A DNA stretch of 64,000 bases from Ophioderma brevispina (GCA_023653785.1 JAMKCH010044282.1:62001-126000); one strand, 5' to 3'; counted from the first letter of the stretch, positions 22,947 to 33,145 are shown. Notes: generated by a model from the letters alone, not told the origin. Numbers and translations are program-made.

Positions 22947-23195
22947 GGAAATTGAGTTAGTATGCTCTACACAACAGTCTATTTTCCTGTAGTTGCACAC
23001 ATTGAATAGTGGTGTGAACTAGAGTGGGGCGACGTTGGTTGTGTTTGTAAAGCAGATCTTGGATTCAATTCCATCTGTATGAAAACAAAAAATGAACAAT
23101 GCAAACAAATAAGACAATATAGCATGATTCATCCCTTTCAAAGAACCACATAAAAGTGCTTTCAACAAGCTGAAATACTTCCTGCTTTATTCAGA

Positions 23196-23818
23196 TCGTC
23201 GCCCACATCACATCATAATGTCGTATCTGACATTTTTGACCTTTTTGAGATATTTTGCATATATGTACTTATAATGTTATGGTCTATACATGCACAAAGT
23301 TACAATCTTGAAAGTGACATAATTAGTGAGATATTAATTAAGAATTTTGATCATTAAGCTCAAAACTGCATTTCGCGATTTCACATACTGTCTTATGTTT
23401 CATTTACATGTAATTTCAATAGGCGTATAATTAACGTTGTTCGTAAAACAAGCTGTTTACGTTTTTCACATACAGATCTATGTGCGTCTTATCTGCCTCG
23501 TGTTTCACATAGAGATCTATCTGAACGTATTGAAATATAACGGTGAAATTAGCGTCATATGTGAAAATACGACTTTTTCGCGTTTCACATACAGACTTAT
23601 GACTTTGTAGCTTTATATCAGGGATACAATTGCACTTCAAAACTCAGCAAGGTTAAAACTTAAACTTCAGAATGTTTTCTTCATAATGCAAAATTAAAAA
23701 GGAAATTGTAATCTTTAATTCCATAGTACAAACATGAAATCTCCTGGTAGAATTTCAATGGCGATTTTCTCGAAAACGGCATTTCATCAGATAAGACAGT
23801 ATGTGATGTGGGCGACGA
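23196..23818. mobile_element. TIR element with internal CACATA motif repeats
   Basis: Perfect 15-bp ends TCGTCGCCCACATCA and TGATGTGGGCGACGA bound 623 bp. The inner part of the right TIR (ATAAGACAGTATGTGATG) is repeated inverted at about 23382-23397. Three TTTCACATA(C/G)AG motifs occur at about 23464, 23503 and 23583. No coding capacity; a non-autonomous DNA transposon is the simplest reading. Confidence 0.75.
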
Positions 23819-23897
23819 GATGATGACCTACACATTTTCCTAAATTAAGTGCAAGTTCTTGTAATTGAAAATGTACAGCCAGTGTCCAAAATAAGGT

Positions 23898-24262
23898 GGT
23901 TCTTCTTCTTACTGTGTCCAAACACAGTGGTTCTCAAATATGATCCAGCCAGAGATGGGTACAATGTCTGGCTGCTTCACTGAAATCTGCAAGGTCATTG
24001 TCTGTGCATTGTTGCTCATTGTATGTGGTGCTGTTTCGCAACCAAAGGTAATGTCCTGATTTGCTTCCAAGTAGCCCCACTTAAGCAAGGAAACCTTAGA
24101 TCGGCCGGTTCTGGTTCTCAATCTGTCGAGGCGTCAAGCATCAAGTGGAAGATGCTCACTGGGTTCAATACCAATAGATGTTACTTGGTTGATAGCAAGT
24201 CTTTGTTTCTTAAACTCCTTAGAGATTGTTTCAAGGGGTTGGACTTTGCTTAAGAATAATAA
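23898..24262 (-). mobile_element. 3' fragment of a Jockey/CR1-type LINE, copy A
   Basis: The minus strand encodes a degenerate RTGRSKVSLLKWGYLE then a Cys-rich block (GCET), typical of the C-terminal end of a LINE ORF. It terminates in an AAGAAGAAGAAC tail near 23898, the (GAA)n-like 3' end common in such elements. It aligns in the same orientation with 26665-27305 but lacks an internal stretch. 5'-truncated at about 24262. Confidence 0.75.
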
Positions 24263-24570
24263 GGTGGTGCAAAACCTATAATGAAGCACATAAGCTAATG
24301 AAAGTCAACTGTAAGTCACATTTGGTTTTTTTTTTCTGAAAACAATTAAGGAAAACTTTTTTACTATGAATTTGTGACACTTTCACCTACAAGGACAATT
24401 CACTTTCACAAATTTCACAAAAAAAAGTTGTGACTTCTTGATCACTACAATTACATAATTTTATTTGTTTTATTTGAAAATATCCCAATAATAAATTAAC
24501 ATATTTACGATGGGTTTATAAACACAAACACTTTTAGATCCCAGAAGGTAAAGTTACAAAATAAACTCAC
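24263..24570. other. FMO intron sequence; nothing recognised
   Basis: AT-rich with a poly(T) tract near 24325. No exon-like signal. Confidence 0.45.
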
Positions 24571-24741
24571 TTTTTGGGATGTCCAGATACCAAAGCAAGT
24601 ACTGTTTCAAAGACAAAAGTAGCCAGTTTCCATGGTAACCATAAGAAAAGACGACAAGCATAGTGGTCCACGGGGCAGCCAAAGACGTAGTTGGGGACAA
24701 CCCAGGCACCTGATCTGGTGCTTAGATGGATCTCCTTGCAC
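24571..24741 (-). CDS. flavin-containing monooxygenase exon 5
   Basis: A 171-bp minus-strand exon between a TCCATACAG acceptor and an AAAAA/GTGAGT donor. Its first base completes a codon begun by exon 4 and its last two bases open the next (phases 2 and 2). It encodes STRSGAWVVPNY, VDHYACRLFLWLPW and a hydrophobic tail, a close match to the FMO segment after the NADPH-binding glycine loop (R-x-G-x-W-V-x-P). The reading is open with no indel. Membrane-proximal hydrophobicity is normal for the family. Confidence 0.85.
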
Positions 24742-24799
24742 CTGTATGGAACAAAAAATGACTAGATACAGACCGTATTGAATAGGCAGCCATGTTGGT

Positions 24800-25055
24800 A
24801 GACAAGATAGATGCATTCCAAGACTACAATACATTCACCTGTTAATGATCCCTGTGTAAATGCTACACATGGATTGATTGTTAGACAAAATAGATGCATC
24901 AATGCCAGTACTACAATATATTTACCTGTCAATGATCCATATGTACAAATGTTATACTTGGATTGATTGATGCATTCCAGGACTACAATACATTCATCTG
25001 TCAATGATCCCTGTACAAATGTTACACATGGATCAATTGACAGCTTAATGTACAT
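24800..25055. repeat. three-copy minisatellite, ~73-90-bp unit
   Basis: Units share GACTACAATACATTCA, CTGTCAATGATCCCTGT and ACAAATGTTACACATGGATTGATTG. The minus strand stays open across all copies (GSLTGECIVVLECI-like peptide repeated), but this is a consequence of unit length and sequence and not evidence of a gene. It lies in FMO intron 4. Confidence 0.7.
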
Positions 25056-25238
25056 GTATTGTAATCCAGCCATCGACTACAATGCATTGGGCCTTTTTGT
25101 ACAAAAATTATACATTATATACATTTTGACTGTGGTGTTAATTTGATGCATGTATGTTGAAACAGTGGGCAATTATGTTTAGGGCTAACATTTTTATCAC
25201 ATACAAACAGACACACGGACAAATACACGCACTACCAA

Positions 25239-25498
25239 CCCAGGTCAAAATTCCAGTTGATCGCAGCTGAACTGGTTTCAACTGGAACCAGTTGAAATCC
25301 AGTTGAATATCCAGTTGAATCCAGTTGGATCAGTTGATTCTGTGATGGAAAATGGAACAATTTTCAACTAGGTTTTTACTGACCAGTTGAACACAGTTAA
25401 GACCAGTTACAAACAGTTAAAAACAGTTGAAACCAGTTAGTTCTGTCACGGAAAATGGAACAACTTTCAACTGGGATCAACTGGAATTTTGACCTGGG
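25239..25498. mobile_element. TIR element filled with CAGTTG motifs
   Basis: The ends are perfect inverted repeats over about 24 bp; the left begins CCCAGGTCAAAATTCC and the right is its complement. The 260-bp interior is a degenerate array of CAGTTGAA/AACTGG words plus two copies of ACGGAAAATGGAACAA-like sequence. CAGTTG is both an E-box (CANNTG) and part of the MYB recognition sequence (AACNG). Located in FMO intron 4, 57 bp from the exon 4 donor. Confidence 0.8.
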
Positions 25499-25554
25499 AA
25501 AGCAATCTCTATGTGCCCTCTTGCAGAAGACACAAAAATCAGGTTTTATCATAC

Positions 25555-25681
25555 CTTCCTTCAGTAACTGCATTCACTGCAGCATCCACGGCGCTATTAC
25601 CGATACCAACAATGAGGACACGTTTGCCGACAAAACCATTGTTTACCGCACATTTGAAGTCAACACTATGGATTATTTCTC
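25555..25681 (-). CDS. flavin-containing monooxygenase exon 4 (NADPH-binding loop)
   Basis: A 127-bp minus-strand exon between a CCTGAACAG acceptor and a GGAAG/GTATGA donor. Joined to exon 3 it gives FKGEIIHSVDF, the FMO-identifying motif FxGxxxHxxx(Y/F), split exactly at the exon boundary. It then reads VLIVGIGNSAVDAAV, the NADPH-binding GxGxxS/A loop. The frame is intact. Phase 1 in, phase 2 out. The match to the family signature is specific enough to exclude most other flavoproteins. Confidence 0.9.
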
Positions 25682-26030
25682 CTGTTCAGGAAAGAAAATT
25701 TAAGAAAATTTAAGAAAATATTACTGTGTGCAAGCCCAAATGGAAACTACTGTAGTCATCCTTTGCAAAGGGTGCTGGCACAAACGAACTTCTTTACAAC
25801 ATTATTAGATCATAATTGAAAAGCGCCACTGCTTATGGTCACTTGTATAGCGCTATTCCAAAGCACAGAAAGCTTGGCCTTGGGCCAAATTCTCAAATTT
25901 CATTTCATTCTCATTTTGCTCATGATAATTTCCTAGAAACTTAGTACAATTTGTGTTGCAATAGATCAAAGTCCATATTAGCGAAAATGACAGTGGTTTA
26001 GTTCTGACATCGTCTTAATCTTCTTGACAC

Positions 26031-26234
26031 TTACGACCTTTAGAAACCGGGCTTATGCAGATGCGGTGATGCAGTGAGCGCGCCCATGCCCAGCTGTGTT
26101 CGGAAATGTGACCGCATGACTTCAAAGTTCACTCGTATCAATCGATATAGGTCACATTCATGAACAGCAGCTGGGCATGGGCGCGCTCACTGCATCACCG
26201 CATCTGCATAAGCCCGGTTTTCTAAAGGTCGTAA
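26031..26234. mobile_element. near-perfect palindrome, ~67-bp arms
   Basis: The left arm from TTACGACCTTTAGAAACCGGG to GCCCATGCCCAGCTG is the complement of the right arm, with essentially one extra base (TTTT against TTT). The ~70-base loop itself contains AATGTGACC/GGTCACATT. Very low divergence between arms suggests either recent insertion or gene conversion. It lies in FMO intron 3. A hairpin RNA would form if the intron is transcribed. Confidence 0.85.
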
Positions 26235-26664
26235 ATGCTAATATGCATAAGGCAAACCGCACTTCTTCCAAAATTTCCCATCCATGACATCGTTCCATTA
26301 TACCGTTTGCTAGTTTCAATATTCCATATTCTTCATTCAATTCAAATGGGCTATTGGAACCTCTTGTCACAGCGCATTGCTGTTTTCCGATTTTCCCCTG
26401 CTTGTACATGCACGACCCTGTGCAGTAATTGGTTGGGATAGATCACACGATTTGTTGATGGCCGGTTTGCGGATTCTTTGGCATGTGCATCGCAATGGAA
26501 TAGCAGTGCTCGGCGGCAAACCTAGTAAACTCCTTTATAATATTGTTGAGTGTCCGGTAAAAGTTTGTTCTTGGCTGGAGTCACCCATAAGCTTTTCTAA
26601 AGGAACAAAAAATATTCATAAATGATATTGTTGTTACACCATTTATATACATTGGTAATCTTAC

Positions 26665-27305
26665 ACACTTCTTCTTCTTATCGTGTCCAAACACTGTGGT
26701 TCTCAAATATGATCCAGCCAGAGATGGTTACAACGTATGGCTGCTTCACTGAATTCTGCAAGGTCTTGTTTGTGCATTGTTGCTCCAGTAGTGGGCAGAC
26801 CAAGAGATGTTCCATTGTCTGTGGTGCTGTTCCACAGCCACAGGTAGTGTCCTGATCTGCTTCCAGGTAGCCCCACTTCTGCAAGGAAACCTTAGATCGG
26901 CCAATTCTGGTTCTCAATCAGTTGAGGCATCGCCATTCAGCCCATGAGGAGTCCGCTCCAGGTGGAGATGCTCACCAGGTTCAATACCAATGATGTACCT
27001 TGGTGATGGGAAGTCTTTCTTTCCACAGAGCAACTCTCTTAAGCTCCTTAGAGACTGTTTCAAGAGGTTGGACTTTGCTTAAGAAACTCTCTCTGGATTT
27101 AAGGGGATTGGCAGCAGGTATCTGTCCAGACATAGGGTGCTTCACATTAGATACTTGGCAGCTACATTCTTGCATGCTCGCTTCGCTACGACGGATGTCT
27201 GGTGGAGCAATTCCTGCTAGGATGTATAAGTTTTCCATTGGTGTTGGATGGAGGCATCCTGTGATAAGCCGGCAGGAGCATTTAACGCTGAATCAGGTTA
27301 CACAC
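26665..27305 (-). mobile_element. 3' fragment of a Jockey/CR1-type LINE, copy B
   Basis: The minus strand encodes LYILAGIAPPDIRR, then QIPAANPLKSRESFLSKVQP, then RTRIGRSKVSLQKWGYLEAD and a CGCGTAPQTMEHLLVCPLLE block with a CxC...H...C pattern. These are typical of the C-terminal part of LINE ORFs in invertebrates. It ends in AAGAAGAAGAAG near 26669. Frames shift between blocks, so it is dead. It is less truncated than copy A and shares its orientation. Confidence 0.8.
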
Positions 27306-28104
27306 TAACCTGAAATGACAATTCCGAAATATTGGGGAATGGGGTATGCAGTTTTGCCAACCATGGGAAATTCAACTATTACATGTATTTGAAGTTAGTC
27401 ACTCACAAATTCGACTTTTTGTCACCACCTAAAGTCTTTGAGCTGTAATAACTGTAAATATGTTGTTTGATTGGTTATTTGCCATGTACAGTAACTGCTC
27501 ATGTGAATTCAAGCTAAAAAGATATTGAAGGCACTATCAGTCATTTTTTTCCAAATTCAAAATGCCCATTTTGTCTCTAAATTGTTATTGTTAGATCATA
27601 TCAACAACTTATAGTTCTTTGTGAAAAATAGATACTAAAGCAATTTAAAGCGGTCTTGAAGATGCCATTTACAACTGTTTCTAGACCTAAAAAAGTTGGA
27701 TCCTGACTTTTATTAGTAAACAAAGCATAAAAATTGTGTTAGAATGCTCAAAGTTGTGAAGGAGCATTTTAAAGGTGTTTATACAGTCAATGGCAAGATT
27801 GTGGTCATCAAGGATAACAAGGCGAACTCGTATTTACGCGACACGTAAAAAATGTCCCCACCGAATTTCGCGATCATTTGAATGACAACTTAACTAACGG
27901 CACTAATTAAAAATTTGGAAATTTTGAAAAAGTGTTTAGATCTCGGAGGTCGTCGAAACATTAAAAAATAACTCTAAAAACATAATCGATGATTCCACCC
28001 ATAAGTCGCCAAAACAATAACTATAAGAATACCTAAAACTAGATAATCACAAAAACTCTAACGTAATTCCCACAATCACCCAACCAAAAATATATAGCAT
28101 AATA
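27306..28104. other. FMO intron 3 sequence; nothing recognised
   Basis: AT-rich with no clear repeat structure until the satellite that starts near 28105. Confidence 0.45.
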
Positions 28105-29020
28105 GTCTTTCATGAAAAGATGTATGACATTTGCATAACTAAACCGCCGTATGCTCACACAAGAAAGTGTTGCATAAGCCTTCATGTATCGAAGGGATTT
28201 TGCACAATCCCGATGTAACGGTTTTAAGCGAAACATTAATTGCGCATATTTAATTAGCTCATTTGCATACTAAGAGCGCATCAACTAAAACCCGCACATA
28301 TCCTGTTCACACAAAGAATTATTGCATAAGCATTGCATGTGCGAAGGAATTTGGCACATCCGATGTACCGTTTCCACCAGCGAAACATTAATTGCTCATA
28401 TTTAATTAGCTCATTGCATACCTAAGCCGCATATATATACATTCACTTCAAAGTGTGAAACAATGCATGCCAAAATGTACTTTCATGTGGCAAAAGCATT
28501 TGCATATCTGATGTACCGTTTCAGTTGATCATTAATTATGCATATTTAAATGAGCTCATTTGCATACCTAAACCGCCTATACCATGCACTTTCAATTCGC
28601 AGAAATGATGGCATGCAATAATCACTTTCAAGAAGCTAAGGAATAATAGTCTCATGTAGCGAAGGAAATTCTGCCCATATCCAATGTACCATTTCAGTGA
28701 TACATTAATTATGCATATTTCATTAGCTCATTTGCATACCTAAAGCGCATATATCATGCCTTTCAAAGTGCACAAAACAATGCATGCCAAGATTACTTCA
28801 TGTGGCAAAAGAATTTTGCATATCCTAACGTTAACGTTTCAGTCGATACAATTATGCATAGGTAATTAGCTCGTATTTGATAAAAAAAAAAAAAACAACT
28901 AAAAACGGTCTATTATAGACAACCTTCAAATCGCAGAACGATGCATGCCATGTGATGCACTCCATGAAAGCGAAGGAAAGGGAATATTGTGTGCCCGAGT
29001 ATATCGTTTCAAACATACAG
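28105..29020. repeat. ~150-bp tandem satellite, about six units
   Basis: The block ATTAATTATGCATATTTAAT then TAGCTCATTTGCATACC recurs near 28258, 28408, 28556, 28726 and, degraded, 28868 (spacings 142-170 bp). Units also share CATGTGGCGAAGGAATTTTGCA and CGATGTACCGTTTCAG. The array contains several exact ATTTGCAT octamers (the POU-domain site) with adjacent TAAT cores. Units diverge strongly, so the array is old. Confidence 0.85.
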
Positions 29021-29399
29021 CATACAGGGTTAACTTTTTCCACGGGACATTCAGGTTAAACATTTTATTCACCAGACAAACGGAAAACTACCACAGAACA
29101 TAATACGGACACCGGACGCCGCCCAGCCCCCATTTTATAGTCACCTTCCAAACTTGGTTCGGCCCAAGGGGACAATAAGTTGCACGTACAGCGATACTCC
29201 TGACGAGTTCTTTAAAGTCGGAATCACAGTTGATCAAGCGATGCTGAAAAGGCTGGGGCTTGAAAATTACCTAGTCACTTAATGAATAGGAAATGCGGAA
29301 GGTGTTATGCGAACTCTCTTGGAACTGGCCATCCTGAACTTGCTGAGAATCCTCAAACCCCTAGAACATAATTTGGATCACTGGGTTTATAGTTGTGAT
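29021..29399. other. FMO intron 3 sequence; nothing recognised
   Basis: Mixed composition with a GC-richer patch near 29105-29140. No exon or repeat was recognised before the LINE begins. Confidence 0.4.
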
Positions 29400-30200
29400 T
29401 TCAAACTAATGTTGTCTGTTGAACATTGCAGTTTGAAAACCACTTTTTATCAAATGACTTTGAACATTTTGTAAGTCTTACCATGTTGTTGCTTACAGAA
29501 ACCACACTTGACGATCTAGATAATTTTTGCACAATATTTGAGGAGTTTTCCTTTTTGTTACCAAGAATAGAAACACTTTCCAAACATGCTTCTGGTGAGT
29601 GGCTATCTTGATTAGCAAATCAATCTCCAACTAATTTTCACTGCGTATATACCACAGATGATTTTTCACTTTGGTATCATATTGATAATGACCTTTTAGG
29701 ACATTATGTAGTGTTGGTGTTGTAACTACCTACTAGAACTCTGGTTTATTCAAAAATAGAAATGTTCTTGATGAAATAAAGTCAATTATTTCACTGTGGG
29801 CAATGATATACCGTGTGTGTATTGGAGGTTGACTTCAATGCCAGATGCGGTAAATTAGATGATGTATTGTTATTTGATCAGAGATCATTGATTTATCACT
29901 GACTTTGTCAGAACAATTCAAAGTGAGCAAATCCTAAGTGCGCTAGGTTATAATTTGCATCGTGTGTCTGTGGAATGCCTGTAACAATTATGTCACATAC
30001 TATCAGTTTTGTACAAAAATTTGGTCTTCTGATAGCAAACGGTAGATGTGGCAATGACATTATGTTGGTAGTACTACATGTCTGAAGCCAGTGGTTGTTG
30101 ATTAGATGTTATGTTCCCCTGAGCTTTTATGCAATATCATCAATTTTGATAGTTTTGCTTTTTGTACTTTGTTTTATCTGACAAACCAATCCAGTTGTTG
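29400..30200 (+). pseudogene. LINE APE-type endonuclease domain, degenerate
   Basis: In order: ENHFLSNDFEHFV, a frameshift, SYHVV then LTETTLDDLDNF (the glutamate of the TET motif is a catalytic residue in APE endonucleases), KIEMFL-like sequence, VDFNARCGKLDD (the conserved GDFNAR motif), and GLLIANGRCGND followed near 30100 by LCSPELLCNIINFD. The SDH motif expected next is not intact. Stops and frame changes are frequent. Confidence 0.75.
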
Positions 30201-30691
30201 CATCCTTTAGGAAAAACCTTAAAGAGTGCAAAAAGCATTTGAAAGTGCAAACTCTGAGAAATCATCTGGGCACAGTAATGTTGCTTGTAAAACGGTTGTT
30301 TGGGATGTTCATAACAAACAGATGTTGTGATTACTATTGATGTAACATCTGTTGGATTCTTGAAAGTATCTTGACCACTGAATTTCAGATAATTTACTTT
30401 CTCAAGAAATAGGACATGCTGTTGATATGATAAGTGGTGTTTTTGCTCAACAGTGCTTCGAAATGTAACTGACGACAAAGTGGTATTATACAAAGACAAG
30501 TCATCATAAGCCAAATGAAAATAAACCCTGGTTTTAAAGATTGTGAAGAGAAAAAAATTCTCAAGGCCAAAATCAGTTTCTTCATGACAATGTGATGTCC
30601 CTAGCTGGTAACGAAATCTGCTGGAATTGTACAATAACCATTTGGCTTATCAGTGATAAAAAGTATACAGAAACCAAACACAAACAATTAA
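30201..30691 (+). pseudogene. LINE linker between endonuclease and RT
   Basis: Weakly recognisable plus-strand segments include HKPNENKPWF (the KPWF block preceding a charged linker in LINE ORFs) near 30497-30525 and a Lys-rich KKYTETKHKQL just before the TTAA insertion. The 164-codon minus ORF over 30140-30634 is the antisense shadow of this region. Confidence 0.55.
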
Positions 30692-31030
30692 AAGGTGCAT
30701 TTTGTGATTCCAGACCTTCGTTTTATTCATGTTCACGAGATATCCTTGAGACAACCTTATTCACAGAATTTTTTTGTTGATCCCGATCTTGCGGTTTTTG
30801 TGTTTATGAGTCAAATACTTGTTTCCCACGGTCCCATAGGCCCGACTGTAATCGGTCCGTTTACGGACAGAAAATCCCAAATTGCAAATTTCTTAGCAGA
30901 TTCGGCCTGTGAATTTGCAAGTAGATTTGTGTACACATTGATTACTAGGGCTAACGGTTCGGATGATCTAAAATCGCAACTTTTTTTAGGTAATTCGGTG
31001 GGACGGTGTTGTGGATCACGAAATGCCCCT
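30692..31030. mobile_element. TTAA-flanked TIR element inserted in the LINE
   Basis: Flanked by TTAA at 30688-30691 and 31031-31034. The ends AAGGTGCATTTTGTGATTCCA and TGGATCACGAAATGCCCCTT are complementary with few mismatches. On the far side the LINE reading resumes with HDPKAFWKM, a phrase typical of the region upstream of RT. The 152-codon plus ORF spanning this element is incidental. Confidence 0.8.
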
Positions 31031-31237
31031 TTAAATAATTATCATGTCATGATCCCAAGGCTTTTTGGAAGATGCAAACTGGTAAAAAGGGTAAACCGTA
31101 AAAGAGCTACTATTGCATTTTTTAAGAACATTTTCATATTTAAACAGTGGTGAAGAATACTGTGGATGAAGAAGTGAATCTTAGAAATGCATGTGACATC
31201 ACTACCAACAATGAACTTAATATACCCTTTACTAAGA
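31031..31237 (+). pseudogene. LINE segment between the two insertions
   Basis: Reads HDPKAFWKM, GKKGKP, then VDEEVNLRNACDITTNNE and ends PFTKM exactly at the Helitron boundary. After the Helitron the next codons continue in the same frame into the RT-0 block KLKNNKAVGEDQI. Confidence 0.75.
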
Positions 31238-32333
31238 CTAGGGGGCCGCGCTTCGCGCGGGGCTCCCGCTAGTGAGGAGGGAACGGGAGCGATCACTGAA
31301 ACTGAAGCGATCAATGAAGAGGTGCACACTATGCATGGCGAGATTGCACCAAACCCGTATCCCTGAACTCCCGAGTCGCAAATTTTGTATTTTTAACACA
31401 TTTTTAATAACTCAAATTTTCCCTTACCTATATATCCTATACTCAATAGTTACCGATTCTAAGGAAACGTCAACGGAATATTAATCCCGTATAAGCTTTC
31501 GTATATTTATTTTTTTTCTCGGAGTTTTTTTAATAATAAAACTTCAATATTTAATCCCGTATAAGTTTTCGTGTACTTTTTTTAATCAAAAGTAAGCCAT
31601 ACGCCCGTGGGGTTAGCTGTAGTTCCCGTTTCCACAATTTTTCCATAACTCCTCAAACTCCATATAAAGTTCTCGCCATTATATGCCCCCCACAACATCC
31701 CGTATCGTATTTGTTATTCATCGTATTTTGCAGCATATCCTGTAGCTTAGGCCCTATATATTCCATTTTTTTTTGTTCTAAATATTAACCGTCACTATTT
31801 TCACCCCGTAATTGTTTCCGTATTTTTTTTCAAAACCCTGTGGGCGTGGGGTAACCCGTTTAGAATCCATACATACGACATCAAAGCTAAATAAATAACT
31901 TTTCCTTTCTTCCACCACACCCCGTTGGCACTATAAGAGCCTGTCGTTATTTGCGTACCACATATAGCGTCTTACGCGATCGTCCGTTACCACGCGTAAC
32001 CATCCGTCGCAAAGCTCCACGCATACGCGCCGCTTAGTAACGCGTACCAAACACATGGGTTGCCACGCTTTGCCACCCGTCGCAACGCACCACGCGTACG
32101 CGCCGCTTAGTAACGCGTACAAACAATGGTAAATTTATCATAGCAACCGAAGCACTTTTCGTTGATTGTTCAGTCTTTCTGAACGGATTTCTCAAATATA
32201 TGCGCTACTACCCGCCCGGTATCTTCACGCACCTTTCACGTGATTTGGCGGGGGCAATAGGAATCGAAACTGGCGGAGCTTTTTGGCGACCATCCTACAT
32301 ACCTACATCAACTTTGCGCAAATTATAGTAAGA
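31238..32333 (-). mobile_element. non-autonomous Helitron, 1,096 bp
   Basis: On the minus strand the element starts 5'-TCTTACTATAATT at 32333 and ends CTAG at 31241-31238. The host base before is A and the base after is T, the AT insertion that defines Helitrons. Upstream of CTAG is a hairpin CCGCGC-GAA-GCGCGG with only a few bases between. No Rep or helicase motif is present. A 72-bp direct duplication (GTCGCAA...CGCCGCTTAGTAACGCGTAC) sits at 32004-32122. TIRs and a target duplication are absent, as expected. Confidence 0.85.
32004..32122. repeat. 72-bp direct duplication inside the Helitron
   Basis: CCGTCGCAAMGCNCCACGC then TACGCGCCGCTTAGTAACG occurs twice, about 72 bp apart. It is CpG-rich compared with the rest of the element. 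It lies near the 5' end of the Helitron. Confidence 0.75.
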
Positions 32334-33115
32334 TGAAATATTTACAATGTATTGACAAGCTCAAAAACAACAAAGCTGTTGGTGAAGACCAGATTTAAAT
32401 GCGTATTAAAATCACCAGCATTTCTTTATCAATGTTTATTTACTAAACTTGTAACATTATTTGAATACTGGAGTTGTTCCTCAAAGCTGGCTGAATGGTT
32501 TCATTATTCCCTTATATAAAAAAATGCGACCGTATAAAAGTGTGATAATTATAAGCAGGCCATAATTACTATATTGAGTTGTTTCAGCAAAATTATTTAC
32601 CTCAGTATAACCAAGGCCTAAACCTAAAGTGGTGTAATTTGATGTTATTGGCTCTGAACAAGCTGGTTTGGCAAGGATTTCAAAACATTGCCACCACATT
32701 CACTTTTAAGTTACTCCTTGATTTTTATTTAGGTCAAAAGAAAAGGCTATTTGTGCCTTTATGATTTCCAAAAAGCTTTTGATAGTATTGATTAAGATTG
32801 AAACTGTGGAACAAAGTCTTAAGTTGTAATATTAATCACACCTTGGAAATTATTCAATGTTGTTTATACATGTGTATTATACCATGTTAAGTTAGTTTTA
32901 AAACTGAATGGAATTAAGATCAAGATATTTTAACTCTACAGCTAGAGTCAGACCCGGGAGGAAAATTTATCTCTTTCGCTCTTTTATTTTTTTAAGTGAC
33001 TTGAAATCATTCCTCTCTACAAAATTTAAAGGGTTTCAGAAAGTGAATTCAATGTTAGCAGAGGAAGAAACTGTACTTTATTTAAATCTATTTGTTTTGT
33101 TATATGCCCATGATC
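32334..33115 (+). pseudogene. LINE reverse transcriptase domain, degenerate
   Basis: Motifs in order: CIDKLKNNKAVGEDQI, SWLNGF-type block then DNY(K/R)..ITILSCFSK, an A/GF(R/K)-like block, TFKLLLDFYLGQKKRLF, and motif A FQKAFDSID. Then come a GV(R)PGR-like motif B remnant, DLKSFLSTKFKGF, and motif C as LLYAHD, where YADD is expected, so one catalytic aspartate is lost. Numerous stops. The reading ends there. Confidence 0.8.
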
Positions 33116-33145
33116 ACAAGACTCATGAATGCACATACAATATAC

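Larger units (their letters stand above)
29400..33115 (+). mobile_element. LINE with APE endonuclease and RT, interrupted by two DNA elements
   Basis: A plus-strand LINE runs from the endonuclease domain through reverse transcriptase motif C. It is split by a TTAA-flanked TIR element (30692-31030) and a Helitron on the opposite strand (31238-32333). Its reading can be followed across both, with many frameshifts and stops. It ends about 30 bp before the FMO exon 3 donor with no C-terminal region, 3' UTR or tail. A 3' truncation is unusual for a LINE and suggests a later deletion. Clade is uncertain (Jockey/CR1/RTE-like). Confidence 0.85.

Noticed and set aside
24762..25073. 103-codon minus ORF with an internal peptide repeat
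   Set aside because: Explained by the three-copy minisatellite.
29426..29611. Apparent host exon on the plus strand with a CAG acceptor and a CTTCTG/GTGAGT donor
   Set aside because: Its peptide (LTETTLDDLDNF) is the LINE endonuclease TET motif and continues into VDFNAR downstream, so it is transposon coding and the splice-like sites are coincidental.
30140..30634. 164-codon minus-strand ORF
   Set aside because: It is antisense to the LINE linker (KPWF block on the plus strand) and has no recognised domain.
30695..31153. 152-codon plus-strand ORF
   Set aside because: It spans a TTAA-flanked TIR element and its junction with the LINE; open by chance.
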